A DNA stretch of 64,000 nt from Clostridium rhizosphaerae (GTDB lineage: Bacteria; Bacillota; Clostridia; Clostridiales; Clostridiaceae), in assembly GCF_016765585.1 (NCBI RefSeq), contig NZ_JAESWC010000001.1, positions 248,001 to 312,000 of the forward strand, read 5' to 3'. This document shows, in pieces, positions 42,793-52,274 of this stretch (within the stretch, counting starts at the first letter, position 1; every line of letters begins with the position of its first letter). Below the pieces are notes generated by a model, which did not search any database, had not been told where the DNA came from, and was given only the letters and a program-made list of their open reading frames with translations. Made by a program: the position numbers and the translations under genes.

Positions 42793-43695
42793 TTATTTAC
42801 TTGGTAAGAAAGTTTTAATCTGAGATACAAATATTCCTCCAAGTATAAGTGCACAGCCAATATATCCCCTGCCACTCATAGTTTCTCGAAGTACAACAGC
42901 ACCTCCTATAGCCCCAAATACTGATTCCATACTTAATATAAGAGCAGCATGAGATGGCTTGGCATTCTTTTGAGCAACTACTTGAAGAGTATATGCTATG
43001 CCAACGGATAAAAAACCTCCATAGAGTATTGGAATTAATGCATGGGATATGCCGCTTATAGTAATCTTTTCAAAAATTAAAGCTGTCGCTAAACTTAAAA
43101 TTGAACAAGTTGCGAACTGAATGCAAGATAGTTTTAGAGCATCCATCTTATTAGAAAAATAATCTATTATCAAAATATGTATAGCCCAAAATACAGCTCC
43201 TATAACTTCAAGCAAATCACCATAACCTATAGTGAAATTTTCATTTACACTTAATAGATAAAGTCCAACAACTGCAAATGCTACTCCAACCCATGAACTT
43301 TTTTCAATTTTATGCTTTAAAAATATCCCCATAACTGGTACTAAAACTATATAAAGGCCTGTAATAAAGCCTGCCTTTCCAGCAGTTGTATAAATAAGTC
43401 CGGTTTGCTGCAGTGTTGCTCCTGTATAAAGGGCAGTACCGGCAAGTACACCATATAAAATTGACCTTCTAGTACTTACATAATTATTATTCTCATCAAT
43501 ACCTTCTCTTTTCTTTCTTTTATCAAAGTAAATAATTAAAGGTATAAGTGAAATACTTCCAAGAGCAAATCTTATTCCATTAAAAGTAAGAGCACCTACA
43601 TATTGAGAGCCTACTCTTTGTGCAACAAATGCAAATCCCCATATAGCTGCAGTAAGCAATAACAGCATATCGGCACCTAATCTTTTGTTATTCAT
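42793..43695 (-). CDS. EamA/DMT-family transporter
   Basis: A 300-residue protein with ten predicted spans in two EamA repeats. GADMLLLLTAAIWGFAFVAQRVGSQYVGALTFNGIRFALG begins the first and YGDLLEVIGAVFWAIHILIIDYFSNK the second; VFGAIGGAVVLRE is the usual C-terminal motif. The family exports amino acids or other metabolites; the substrate is not evident here. AAAGGAG precedes the ATG. Just upstream lies a structured element shared with the gene at 60071. Confidence 0.88.
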   Translation of the reverse strand: MNNKRLGADMLLLLTAAIWGFAFVAQRVGSQYVGALTFNGIRFALGSISLIPLIIYFDKRKKREGIDENNNYVSTRRSILYGVLAGTALYTGATLQQTGLIYTTAGKAGFITGLYIVLVPVMGIFLKHKIEKSSWVGVAFAVVGLYLLSVNENFTIGYGDLLEVIGAVFWAIHILIIDYFSNKMDALKLSCIQFATCSILSLATALIFEKITISGISHALIPILYGGFLSVGIAYTLQVVAQKNAKPSHAALILSMESVFGAIGGAVVLRETMSGRGYIGCALILGGIFVSQIKTFLPSK

Positions 43696-43711
43696 TTTGT
43701 CTTTCTCCTTT

Positions 43712-43793
43712 CAGTCGAAACGCTGGATAGTCTGACCTTGCTCGTTCCATTCGCAGACTACCCGTTAAAGTCCATTTAGGACCTCAACCTCCT
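43712..43793 (-). ncRNA. Structured leader element, copy A
   Basis: On the minus strand GTTGA pairs with TCGAC and closes a domain with two hairpins: GTCCTAAATGGAC, and GGGTAGTCTG pairing with CAGACTATCC. It ends directly before the AAAGGAG of the DMT transporter gene. The same succession, including AAATGGACTTTAaCGGGTA, appears at 60489-60644. I do not recognise the class; a cis-regulatory RNA or a small repeated element is possible. Confidence 0.5.
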
Positions 43794-43854
43794 ATCATCA
43801 ATATGCCTTGTTGAAAAATCTTCTATCTAAAAACAGCAATTTTATTATATCATA

Positions 43855-44358
43855 TTACTCCCTTGAAAGCTTATCCACTAGTTTTAATACCCATGGAATT
43901 CTATTATCTCCATCTAAATTTTTAATAAATTCTGCTGCAGTTCCTAACTCTATACCAACTGAACTCACGTATAAGGGACTATGGCTTTCTCCTCTGTAAA
44001 TTTCCTCATAATTTTCGGCATCTTTAAAGTGAGTCTTGGCTACTCCTATAACTGGAATTTTGTAGCTTAGCGCCTTATATAAATGAGCCCCAAGTCCCTT
44101 TTTCCCACTGTTTAGCCATACAAAGCTATCTGTTATCAGTAAATCCACATCTTCCTTCACCTTGTTAAATACATTAAGTATACATGGAAGCTCTCTTTTG
44201 TAAAACTGCCCTGGAATATATTCCTCTACTCCTCGTACTATTACACTATAGTCAGAAAGGATCACTTCCCCTTCTTCTTTTTTAAATACAACACAGCAGG
44301 ATTTAGCATAATCTTCGTGATAATATACATCAAAACATGCAGCAGTGATACCTTTCAT
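43855..44358 (-). CDS. Endonuclease V-like protein, shortened and partly degenerate
   Basis: A 167-residue protein related to endonuclease V, which cuts DNA near deoxyinosine. ACFDVYYHEDYAKSCCVVF keeps the first metal Asp; GVEEYIPGQFYKRELPCI matches the PYIPG-RE motif with its Glu; and TDSFVWLNSGKKGLGAHLYKALSYKIPVIGVAK matches the DGxG-GxA-hlG block. However, DG is changed to DS, and the C-terminal ~50 residues of the ~220-residue enzyme are reduced. It may be an active variant or a repurposed fold. AAAGGAG before the ATG; the DUF4177 gene lies just upstream. Confidence 0.7.
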   Translation of the reverse strand: MKGITAACFDVYYHEDYAKSCCVVFKKEEGEVILSDYSVIVRGVEEYIPGQFYKRELPCILNVFNKVKEDVDLLITDSFVWLNSGKKGLGAHLYKALSYKIPVIGVAKTHFKDAENYEEIYRGESHSPLYVSSVGIELGTAAEFIKNLDGDNRIPWVLKLVDKLSRE

Positions 44359-44394
44359 AATAACTCCTTTAACAGAAAAACTGCTTATTAGAAT

Positions 44395-44574
44395 TTACAC
44401 TTCTCTTTCAAAGATAATCTCAAAGTTCTTTGCTCTGCCTTCCATAGTGTAATATAAAGGCACTATCTGAACAAATCTCCAGCCTTGCTTTGCATACTCA
44501 TTAATAAGCTCCTGATGATTGTCTCCGGTAAAAATTCCGCCCATGGAACACTCTACATATTTATACTCATACAT
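44395..44574 (-). CDS. DUF4177 protein (59 residues)
   Basis: The frame from ATG 44574 to TAA 44395 encodes MYEYKYVECSMGG, then GDNHQELINEYAKQGWRFVQI and a closing NFEIIFERE. This is the compact DUF4177 pattern (YEYK...i...A.qGWr.v......eiiFER). GGGGG lies nine bases before the ATG. Function unknown; such proteins are small soluble beta-alpha folds. The endonuclease V-like gene follows on the same strand. Confidence 0.85.
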   Translation of the reverse strand: MYEYKYVECSMGGIFTGDNHQELINEYAKQGWRFVQIVPLYYTMEGRAKNFEIIFEREV

Positions 44575-44657
44575 ATAGTTTTACCCCCTATTTTGAAAAA
44601 TATATACTTTAATAGTATACCATATTATGTAAAAGCTTTTTCTGTATTGTTATTAAT

Positions 44658-44686
44658 TTGACATACTTATTTTTGTAGTATAGGAT
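44658..44686 (+). promoter_or_regulatory. Promoter of the deacetylase/ABC importer operon
   Basis: TTGACA (44658-44663) and TAGGAT (44681-44686) have a 17-base spacer, about 30 bases before the start codon of the deacetylase gene. Confidence 0.7.
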
Positions 44687-44716
44687 TGTTATAGACGAAC
44701 AATAGGAGATGAAATT

Positions 44717-45466
44717 ATGAGTGGATTTAATGTACTAATGTATCATGAAATAATTAAAAGAGAAGACTTCAATCTTGATAATCCCTCACACATAAAGGTT
44801 AATCAAGATTATGATGATGTACTTCCATGTGTTTTATTTGCTTATCTTGATGAGTTTGAAAAACAGATGAAATATTTTTATGACAATGGCTATAAAACTC
44901 TAAGCCTTAAGGAAATCATTGATTACTATTACAATGGTAAGGAGTTGCCTGAAAAATCAGTTCTTCTAACCTTTGACGATATGTACAAATCTATTTACAT
45001 ATATGCTTATCCAATTTTAAAGAAGTATAATTTTAACGCTGTTGGTTTTGTAGTTCTTGACTGGATTTTTGAAAAAGAGCAGGAGTATTCTACTGTTTCC
45101 TCTGTATGCATGTCTAAAAAAGAACTTAAGGAAATAAGCGATATTTTTGAATTTTCAAATCACACTAAGTCAATGCATACAAGAGATGCAAATGCAACTA
45201 CTGTTCAGAGTGTCGATAAGGAAAGCTTTTTCAAAGATCTTAATGAATGTGAAGATTTTGTCAGCACTAAGGGAGCTTTTGCTTATCCTTTTGGCGGCTA
45301 TAATGAGGAGGTTATTAAAAGACTGAAGGAAGCTGATTTTAAACTTGGTTTTACTTCAGAGCCTGGTAAAAACGCCAAAACTACAAATCCATTTCAGCTT
45401 CATAGAAACGGAGTTCTTATAAACATTGATATAGATAAATTCACAAGCATGTTTGAAAAAAAATAA
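44717..45466 (+). CDS. Polysaccharide deacetylase-family protein
   Basis: A 249-residue protein of the NodB-homology family. VLMYHEI starts the fold, VLLTFDDMY contains the metal Asp pair, FSNHTKSMH provides the two metal histidines and FAYPFGGYNEEV is motif 3. No signal peptide is seen, so it may act in the cytoplasm. AATAGGAG precedes the ATG. It is 20 nt upstream of an ABC importer's binding protein, so the substrate may be an acylated small compound rather than a polymer; that is inference from context. Confidence 0.87.
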   Translation: MSGFNVLMYHEIIKREDFNLDNPSHIKVNQDYDDVLPCVLFAYLDEFEKQMKYFYDNGYKTLSLKEIIDYYYNGKELPEKSVLLTFDDMYKSIYIYAYPILKKYNFNAVGFVVLDWIFEKEQEYSTVSSVCMSKKELKEISDIFEFSNHTKSMHTRDANATTVQSVDKESFFKDLNECEDFVSTKGAFAYPFGGYNEEVIKRLKEADFKLGFTSEPGKNAKTTNPFQLHRNGVLINIDIDKFTSMFEKK

Positions 45467-45486
45467 AACATTCAAAGGAGATACAA

Positions 45487-46413
45487 ATGAAAAAAATATT
45501 ATCATTAACTTTAGCAGCACTACTTTCAATAGGATTATTATCTGGATGTACAAAGAAAACAGAGGAAAACAAAAACATAAGATTTGGAATACTTCCAGCA
45601 GAATCAGCTATTCCAATAATTGTTGCAAAGGAAAAAGGATTCTTTGAGAAGGAAGGAATAAATGTAGATATTACTACCTTCACTTCACCAAATGATAGAA
45701 ATATAGCTGTACAAGCTAATAAATTAGATGGAATAATTGCAGACACCATGACTGCCCTTTCTCTAAACGAAGGCGGCTTTAAGATGAAAATAACTTCTGA
45801 TATAAATGAAGATTTCAAGCTGTTAACTTCACCAAAGTCAGGCATAGACAGTTTTGAAAAACTAAATAATAAGAAAGTGTCTATTGTTCCAAACTTTGTA
45901 CTTGAATATATAATGGATGAGATGGCTAAAAAGAATAATATTAAATATGAAACTGTTGTAATTCCAAGTTTCCAGGCACGTTTTGAAGCTCTTCTATCAA
46001 ACAAAATTGACGGTGTTATATTTACAGAGCCTCAGGCGACTCTTTTAGCTTCACAAGGAGCAAAGGTTTTAGCTACTTCTAAAGAATATAAGCTAAAAGC
46101 CGGAACTATATTGTTTAATAACGATGTATTATCAAAACAGCCTAATACAGTTAAAAACTTCTACAAGGCTTATAATGAAGCTGTTGAGTATATAAATAAA
46201 ACTGATGCTAAAGAATATGGCTCAGTGCTTACTAAATACACTTTCCCAGATGCCATAGTTCCATATTTAAGTGCTAACGGAAAGACCTATGAAAAGGCTC
46301 AGGAAATATCAAGCGAAACTTTTAAAAATGTCTTAGAATGGACTAAAAGCAAGAACATGATCAAGAAAGACTATAAGTTTGAGGATGTAAGTGATTTTAA
46401 ATTTATCAAGTAG
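45487..46413 (+). CDS. ABC transporter substrate-binding lipoprotein (NMT1/SsuA type)
   Basis: A 308-residue lipoprotein. The lipobox LLSGC gives a lipidated Cys at about residue 21. The mature part has the NMT1/THI5-like fold: IRFGILPAESAIPIIVAKEKGFFEKEGINVDI and LDGIIADTMTALSLNEGG. Family members bind thiamine precursors, sulfonates or similar. No TPP riboswitch lies upstream, which argues against thiamine-precursor control. AAAGGAG precedes the ATG. The ATPase and permease genes follow. Confidence 0.9.
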   Translation: MKKILSLTLAALLSIGLLSGCTKKTEENKNIRFGILPAESAIPIIVAKEKGFFEKEGINVDITTFTSPNDRNIAVQANKLDGIIADTMTALSLNEGGFKMKITSDINEDFKLLTSPKSGIDSFEKLNNKKVSIVPNFVLEYIMDEMAKKNNIKYETVVIPSFQARFEALLSNKIDGVIFTEPQATLLASQGAKVLATSKEYKLKAGTILFNNDVLSKQPNTVKNFYKAYNEAVEYINKTDAKEYGSVLTKYTFPDAIVPYLSANGKTYEKAQEISSETFKNVLEWTKSKNMIKKDYKFEDVSDFKFIK

Positions 46414-46424
46414 AGGATTAAATA

Positions 46425-47159
46425 ATGATTGAAGTTAATAATTTAAGCTTTAATTATGGAAAAGAAGAAGTACTTAAAAATATAAAATTAAATATAGCTC
46501 AAAATTCAACCTGTGCTATAATAGGTCCTTCAGGCTGTGGAAAAACAACCCTGCTTTATATATTAGCAGGGCTTCTTTCTAATTATAACGGTACTGTTAA
46601 AATTGATAAAAAGGAACTGTCAGGTATAAGAAAAGAAACCGGATTGATACTCCAAAATGTAGGGCTTCTTCCATGGAAAACTGTTTATGAGAATACAGCT
46701 TTAGGGCTTAAAGCTAGAGGTATAAGCAGTACACAAATTGAAGCAAAGGTAAATTCAATACTTAAAGAATTAAATATTGTTGAATTTAAAAATAAATTCC
46801 CCTCCCAGCTCAGCGGAGGTCAAAAGCAGAGAGCTGCTATAGCAAGAACTTTGGTACTTCAGCCCGACTTGCTGCTTTTAGATGAAGCTTCTTCTGCTCT
46901 AGATGCTATAAATAGAGAACATCTTCAAGACTTGATTCTCAATATCTATAAAGAAAGAAAAATAACCTTAATTATGGTAACGCACAGTATAGAAGAAGCG
47001 GTTTTCCTAGGCCAAAGGATTGTTGTTATGGAAAAAGGACGCATAAAAAATATTATTGATAATCCTTACTTCGGGGATGAAAACATAAGACTTAGCCCTA
47101 ATTATTATAAAATCTGCCTAGAAGTTAGAAAGCAGCTTAACGAGAGTGATAAATTATGA
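46425..47159 (+). CDS. ABC importer ATPase (SsuB/TauB type)
   Basis: A 244-residue ATPase with Walker A IIGPSGCGKTT, Q-loop LILQNVGLLPWKTVYEN, signature LSGGQKQRAAIART and Walker B LLLLDEASSALD. The LLPWKTV pattern is typical of nitrate/sulfonate/taurine-type importers. The stop overlaps the permease start by 4 bp. It powers uptake through the neighbouring permease. Confidence 0.92.
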   Translation: MIEVNNLSFNYGKEEVLKNIKLNIAQNSTCAIIGPSGCGKTTLLYILAGLLSNYNGTVKIDKKELSGIRKETGLILQNVGLLPWKTVYENTALGLKARGISSTQIEAKVNSILKELNIVEFKNKFPSQLSGGQKQRAAIARTLVLQPDLLLLDEASSALDAINREHLQDLILNIYKERKITLIMVTHSIEEAVFLGQRIVVMEKGRIKNIIDNPYFGDENIRLSPNYYKICLEVRKQLNESDKL

Positions 47160-47917
47160 AATTTTTAGAAAAACTTAAATATTTAAAAACTCTATATGCC
47201 TCTCTTATTGTAATTGTGCTTTGGTACTTGCTTCACTTTATAGTGAATTCTGCTATTGTACCAACTCCTCATGAAACCATAATTGCTTTCTTTATACTGC
47301 TAAAAAAAGATTTACTCCTTCATATTAGCGCAAGCTTATTTAGACTTATTGCTGCACTTTTAATATCTATGCTTATTGGAGTGCCACTAGGACTTATGCT
47401 TGGTATGAGTAAAAGAATGGATTCTGTTATATCTCCTGTTGTATATATACTTTATCCTATTCCAAAGATAGCTTTTCTTCCAGTTCTAATGCTCTTATTT
47501 GGACTTGGAAATGTATCTAAAATTATACTCATTATGACAATAATAGTGTTTCAAATAATGCTCGGGGCCAGAGATGGTGTTAAGGAAATTGACACTCAGC
47601 TTTTTTTCTCAATGGAATCTCTAGGACTTAGCAAAGTTCAAATATATAAAAATTTAGTTATTCCTGCTGTACTCCCAAAGCTTATTTCCTCACTTAGAGT
47701 AAGTATAGGCATAAGCATATCTGTACTGTTTTTCGCAGAGAACTTTGCAGCTACCTATGGAATTGGCTATTTCATAATGAATACATGGTCAATGATTAAA
47801 TATGTAGATATGTTTGCAGGCATACTGGCTTTGAGCCTTATGGGACTTTTAGTTTTTAAATTTATTGATTTTATAGAAAAGAAGTTATGTCCGTGGATTT
47901 ATATAGACAATGAATAA
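47156..47917 (+). CDS. ABC importer permease (SsuC/TauC type)
   Basis: A 253-residue protein with six spans. The EAA-type loop EIDTQLFFSMESLGLSKVQIYKNLVIPAVLPKLISSLR couples to the ATPase, and VPTPHETIIAF and LYPIPKIAFLPVLMLLFGLG are family motifs. It is the last gene of the operon and is followed by a perfect terminator. The substrate is shared with the binding protein and is unknown. Confidence 0.92.
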   Translation: MKFLEKLKYLKTLYASLIVIVLWYLLHFIVNSAIVPTPHETIIAFFILLKKDLLLHISASLFRLIAALLISMLIGVPLGLMLGMSKRMDSVISPVVYILYPIPKIAFLPVLMLLFGLGNVSKIILIMTIIVFQIMLGARDGVKEIDTQLFFSMESLGLSKVQIYKNLVIPAVLPKLISSLRVSIGISISVLFFAENFAATYGIGYFIMNTWSMIKYVDMFAGILALSLMGLLVFKFIDFIEKKLCPWIYIDNE

Positions 47918-47932
47918 TTTTTACTCATAAAA

Positions 47933-47980
47933 AAGTGCACCTCCAAATGTTATTTTTTTATAACATTTGGAGGTGCACTT
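47933..47980. terminator. Perfect 21-bp terminator hairpin
   Basis: AAGTGCACCTCCAAATGT TAT and its exact complement enclose a loop of six T. An A run lies on the left side and the element separates convergent genes. Confidence 0.88.
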
Positions 47981-48015
47981 CAATCTTTAAAGCAGTTTTT
48001 TTACTTCAAGATCGT

Positions 48016-48450
48016 TTATTCTACTTGTGTTAAAAGTGTTCTCATTGCATTTCCAAGCTTAGATTCACCTAAGTCTTCATGAGCAATAGCTATAACCAGC
48101 TTTATGTCATTATCAGATTTATCCCATTTATATGCTCTGATATCAAGGATAGATTCTTCTGGAACAACTTCTTCAAGCTCTGTGGCAATTTCTTCTGCCA
48201 AATTAAGATACTCATCGAAAATATCATCTTCTGTAAGCTCACCTTCGGAAAGCTCATTTATATCAAATTCATCTTCTTCTTTCATAATATCATTTAAGAC
48301 ATCTAAACTTATACTTAAGTTATAAGCTAATATATCTTCTCTCTTAGAGCCTTTACTCATGTCCTTAACAACTTTAAACTCTGAATTATTTTCAATAGCT
48401 TCTTTCATTTCCTTGCTATCTACAACATTGTTCCCAAATAGTACGTACAT
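48016..48450 (-). CDS. Acidic protein of unknown function (144 residues)
   Basis: A soluble, strongly acidic protein (clusters such as MKEEDEFDINELSEGELTEDDIFDEYLNLAEE). Its N-terminus MYVLFGNNVVDSKEMKEAI and C-terminal DIKLVIAIAHEDLGESKLGNAM look well structured. I do not recognise a domain and see no signal peptide or membrane span. GGGAGG before the ATG and normal composition make it a real gene. It is monocistronic between the ABC importer and the SpoIID-like gene. Confidence 0.75.
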   Translation of the reverse strand: MYVLFGNNVVDSKEMKEAIENNSEFKVVKDMSKGSKREDILAYNLSISLDVLNDIMKEEDEFDINELSEGELTEDDIFDEYLNLAEEIATELEEVVPEESILDIRAYKWDKSDNDIKLVIAIAHEDLGESKLGNAMRTLLTQVE

Positions 48451-48733
48451 ACTTTATCCTCCCTGTAATATTTAGTGTATAAGTAAAAAGCAGTTCACTG
48501 CTTATAAACTTCTTCTACAAATAACACATGCATTTTATTTTACCTCTATAGCATAGATATATCCATTATTTTGATAGTTGTCAACTAATTTTATATATTA
48601 AGGATAAATAAGCCATACTTGCATCTAATTCACTAGTACATACTGACGTTTTTGCTCTATAGCTTTATAATGAAGCCTTCGATAAATAAAGCATCAAACT
48701 TTATTATACCAAAATTTAAGGGGGGAGTAGTTT

Positions 48734-51021
48734 GTGTTTAAAAAATATACAGCCTTTTTTACATCATTGTTCCTAGTTATTACAATGCTTCCTTTAGCTA
48801 TTACGCAAAAGGTTTCTGCTTATCAAAACAATTCTTATTTTAATGATTTAAAAATTGGGCTTGTAAGTATGTCAGCCGCTTCTATAAGCATGGCATTAAG
48901 TGGAGATTATACTTTTAACGGTAAAGTCTATCCTTCCGGATCAATATTAAGTTTAACGACCGATGGGACAAGCATTTTATTAAATGGAACAACATTAAAT
49001 CAAGTTAACTTAGTTCCAAGCAGCAATTCTAATTTGATAACTATGACCTCAGGCACAGTATCAAATAAATATATGGGTTCTTTTCTTATAAAAGTTCTTA
49101 ACGGAAAGCTCATGCCCATCAATAATATCTATATAGAAGATTATTTAAAGGGTGTCATAGGTTATGAAATGGCTAATAATTTTCCTCTTGAGGCTTTAAG
49201 GCTCAGACTATAGCAGCAAGAAACTATGCTTTATCAAGAATAGGCTATGAAGCATCAAAAGGCTATGATTTCGATGATACAGCAAGCTATCAGGTTTATA
49301 AAGGGTATAACTCAAGCTATCAAAATGTTATAAATGCAGTTAACCAAACACGCGGTGAAGTACTTTTATATAACGATAAGCTTGTAGAAACTCTATATTC
49401 TGCGTGGCATGGAGGTATTTCTGAGAACAGTGAAAATGTGTGGGGTAACACCGTTCCATATTTAAGATCTGTTGCAGACCCATATGAAAGCGATGCGTGG
49501 CCAAATGTCAATAGAATATATAGTAATGCCCAAATACAAGCAGCTTTAGTTTCTAAGCGTTATCTTTCTTCAACAGATACTTTTGAAAACTTGGATTTAA
49601 GTTCAATAACAAGATTCGCAAGCGGAAGAGTATCTAATATAAATATAATCTATAAAGATTCTGCTGGTGTGGAGCAAACAAAATCAGTTACAAAAGATAA
49701 TACAAGAACCTTCTTAGGACTGCCAAGTAATTTGTATACTGTTAGTTATGACTCAATAAATGGTTCCTATACCTTCTCCGGCAAAGGAAATGGACATGGT
49801 CTTGGAATGAGCCAGATAGGAGCTAGAAATCGCGCTTCAGCTGGACAAAACTATAATGAAATATTAAAATTCTATTATCAGGGAACGTATATTCAAAACC
49901 TTATACTTAAGGCTTCTTTAGGTTCAATTACTCAAAGTAGCAGTTCCTTATACCTTGGAAATACCGTTTCCTTTAATGCATCAGGAACAAACGGTAATGG
50001 TTATGGATATTTATTTAAATTCATTATAAAGAATGATTCTAATATAGTATTTACTCAAGACTACAGCAGTTCCGCAAACCTTAATTATGTACCTTTAAAT
50101 TCCGGAAACTATACTGCTGAAATTTATATAAAAGACAATTTCTCAATTTCAGATTACGATGATATGAAAGTTGTTCCATTTTCAATTTATAATCCATTAA
50201 CCCTATCTTCCTTCAGTAAAGATATTCAGAATGTATTTACAGGGGATACTGTTACTTTGAGTTCTGCAGTAAGCGGCGGCTCGGGAAGCGGTGTACAGTA
50301 CAAATATACTGTAGTAAAGGATGGTCAGATTATAGCTGCAAGAGATTATGATGCAAGTAGAAGCTTCAGCTTTATTCCAGCCGTATCTGGAAACTACGAA
50401 GCATATGTTTATGCCGTTGATCCTATAACAAAAAATGAATATGACGTTACTAGAAAAATAACTTTCGGAGTAATTCAGAGAGCTTCTATTGCCTCTGTAA
50501 CTGCCTCAGGCAACTTGTATGAAGGAAAAATGGTAACACTTAATTCTATAAGCACAGTTAGTGATTCTACAAATATTAATTACAAATACGAGGTATATAA
50601 TAACGGAAGTTTTTTAACTTCTAACAGCTTTAGTAAATCAAGTCAGTTCAGCTTTACACCATCAAATCCTGGTGTTTATACAATTAAAGTTTATGAAAAA
50701 GACGGATTAAGCTCAAGAATTTATGATAGTATTAAGCAGTTTGATATCACAATAATCAGCAAACCTTTAATTCTATCAACTTTTCCTCTGAGCTATGGGA
50801 TGACTAGCAAAGATGTAGCTTCGCTCCAAAATGCATTGATAAAATTAGGCTATCCTCTTTCCGGAGCAACCGGCTACTTTGGTTCTCAGACAAAAGATAC
50901 CGTTATATCTTTTCAAAAGAGCAGAGGATTGACTGCTGATGGCATAGTAGGAAATCTTACCTACAAAACTTTAAATGATACACTCATCCAAAAGGCTGGA
51001 ATCAAAAACTTGACTTTTTAA
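48734..51021 (+). pseudogene. SpoIID/LytB-domain secreted protein with a frameshift
   Basis: Two frames together encode one ~760-residue protein. A GTG start after GGGGGGAG leads to a signal peptide (FFTSLFLVITMLPLAITQKVSA). The SpoIID domain begins IYIEDYLKGVIGYEMANNFPLEAL in the first frame and continues AQTIAARNYALSRIGYEA in another. The switch is at 49200: TTAAGGCTCAG lacks one A compared with the expected TTAAAGGCTCAG. Then come YSAWHGG and GHGLGMSQIGA (SpoIID signatures), three Ig-like repeats and a C-terminal peptidoglycan-binding domain (SKDVASLQNALIKLGYPLSG). It would cleave or bind cell wall. The shift may be a real mutation, phase variation in a short A run, or a sequencing error. 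Confidence 0.88.
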
Positions 51022-51031
51022 AAGTAATTAA

Positions 51032-51137
51032 AAATGCCTCAAAACAACTTAAATCTATTGCATGATATTTGAAATCTGTCATAGCTTATTTTCTACACAT
51101 TCAAATACCATACTAAATTTAGTTGTTTTGAGGCACT
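51032..51137. terminator. Long inverted repeat after the SpoIID-like gene
   Basis: TGCCTCAAAACAACT at the left pairs with AGTTGTTTTGAGGCA at the right, and inner arms ATGATATTTGAAAT and ATTCAAATACCAT also pair roughly. The result is a ~105-base hairpin between convergent genes. It probably terminates transcription in both directions. Confidence 0.7.
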
Positions 51138-51198
51138 CATATCTTTTTTCTATTTAAATTAACATGATGTGATAGTTAAAGCAGTGGGAGGCTGAAAC

Positions 51199-51906
51199 TT
51201 ATATATAATTAATAATTTTATTTACATCTCCATCCCAAATTTGATATTTGCTATTAACTTCTGTAACATTCCTTGAAAGATTGCTATGTATATAAACACA
51301 ATCCAGGGAGGATGCAGCAGCGCCTTCAGCATCACACTTGTCATCATTTCCTACGAAAATAGTTTCTTGTCTGTTTAAGCCCTCTTTTTCAACAAGATAA
51401 TCAAAAAATGTTTTATCAGGCTTGCAAACTTCTATATCAGAGGAGCTGTATAGCCCATCAAAATAATCATAAATACCTAAAAACCTTAATTCGGGGACAG
51501 TAAATTCTCTCTGACCATTAGACAGCATAAATATTTTTTTGTCCTTGCTTTTTAGCTCTTCTAATAAATCTATTACCCCAGGATACAGTCTTATATACTC
51601 TAAGGACAATACTCTGAAGAGCTTCATTGCTTGGTTTACAGCCCCCTTTTCTATTTTAACCCCTTTATTCACATATAGCTTTTCAAATACCGACAACAGT
51701 TTTATATCGGGGTATTTTGTCTTAGTATTTGCCTTTAATCCTTCCTTAACCTCTTTCAAATATGTCCTTTTAAGCTCACTATAGCTGTAAACAGCGCCAT
51801 TGTAACTATAAAAAAGCGCAAGCTTTTCCCAAAATGTCTTTCTGCTTTCATTTGTTTTAATATCAACTAAAGTACCATACAAATCAAAAATAAAGTTTTT
51901 ATACAT
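51199..51906 (-). CDS. HAD-superfamily hydrolase
   Basis: A 235-residue HAD protein. Motif I is FIFDLYGTLVDI (Asp nucleophile with Tyr in place of the second Asp's neighbour, as in many HAD-IA members), motif II is FMLSNGQ, the lysine is in VCKPDKTFF and motif IV is FVGNDDKCDAEGA. The helical cap lies between about 20 and 95. ATG 51906 follows GAGGGTGG. Substrate unknown; resembles phosphoglycolate phosphatase or YjjG-like enzymes at a distance. Confidence 0.87.
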   Translation of the reverse strand: MYKNFIFDLYGTLVDIKTNESRKTFWEKLALFYSYNGAVYSYSELKRTYLKEVKEGLKANTKTKYPDIKLLSVFEKLYVNKGVKIEKGAVNQAMKLFRVLSLEYIRLYPGVIDLLEELKSKDKKIFMLSNGQREFTVPELRFLGIYDYFDGLYSSSDIEVCKPDKTFFDYLVEKEGLNRQETIFVGNDDKCDAEGAAASSLDCVYIHSNLSRNVTEVNSKYQIWDGDVNKIINYI

Positions 51907-52076
51907 TAGAACCACCCTCACTTAATCTAATAACTCTATAATATCATTTGTATCTAATTCTTAGTAGTCTGTATCAGTAACTTCAAATACCTTTTTATAG
52001 TTTTAAAAGGCATACACACCAATTACGATCTTAGGCAAACTTTTACAAAATCAATTTTATAGCATCTAGAAGGCTT

Positions 52077-52270
52077 TTTACAGGCAACCTTGATTCAGAG
52101 TCTACAGAGAGCATTTATAATTTAATGAGAATATAAATGAAAAATTTAACACTACTTTCATTGTAATAACGCATGATAGAAGAATAGCTGAAAAAACTGA
52201 CAGGATAGTTGAGATAAATGATGGAAAGATATGTATTGATGAAAAAAACATCATCAAAGCTGCTTCATAA
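52077..52270 (+). pseudogene. Remnant of a LolD/MacB-type ABC ATPase C-terminus
   Basis: TGNLDSESTESIYNLM is read in one frame and NTTFIVITHDRRIAEKTDRI then DGKIC in another. This is the D-loop to H-loop part of an ABC ATPase of the LolD/MacB type. A frameshift occurs near 52125-52135 (AGAATATAAATG where AGAGAAATAAATG would restore the frame). Walker A and the signature motif are absent. There is no start codon or ribosome site. It is a decayed end of a gene lost by deletion. Confidence 0.75.
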
Positions 52271-52274
52271 AAAT

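Noticed and set aside
44590-45486. TPP riboswitch ahead of the NMT1-type importer
   Set aside because: No THI-box core seen upstream of the deacetylase or lipoprotein gene; a plain TTGACA promoter is present.
45441-46004. 187-codon antisense open frame opposite the NMT1-type lipoprotein gene
   Set aside because: Ser/Phe-rich composition typical of the reverse strand of AT-rich genes, with no ribosome site; the plus-strand lipoprotein is clear.
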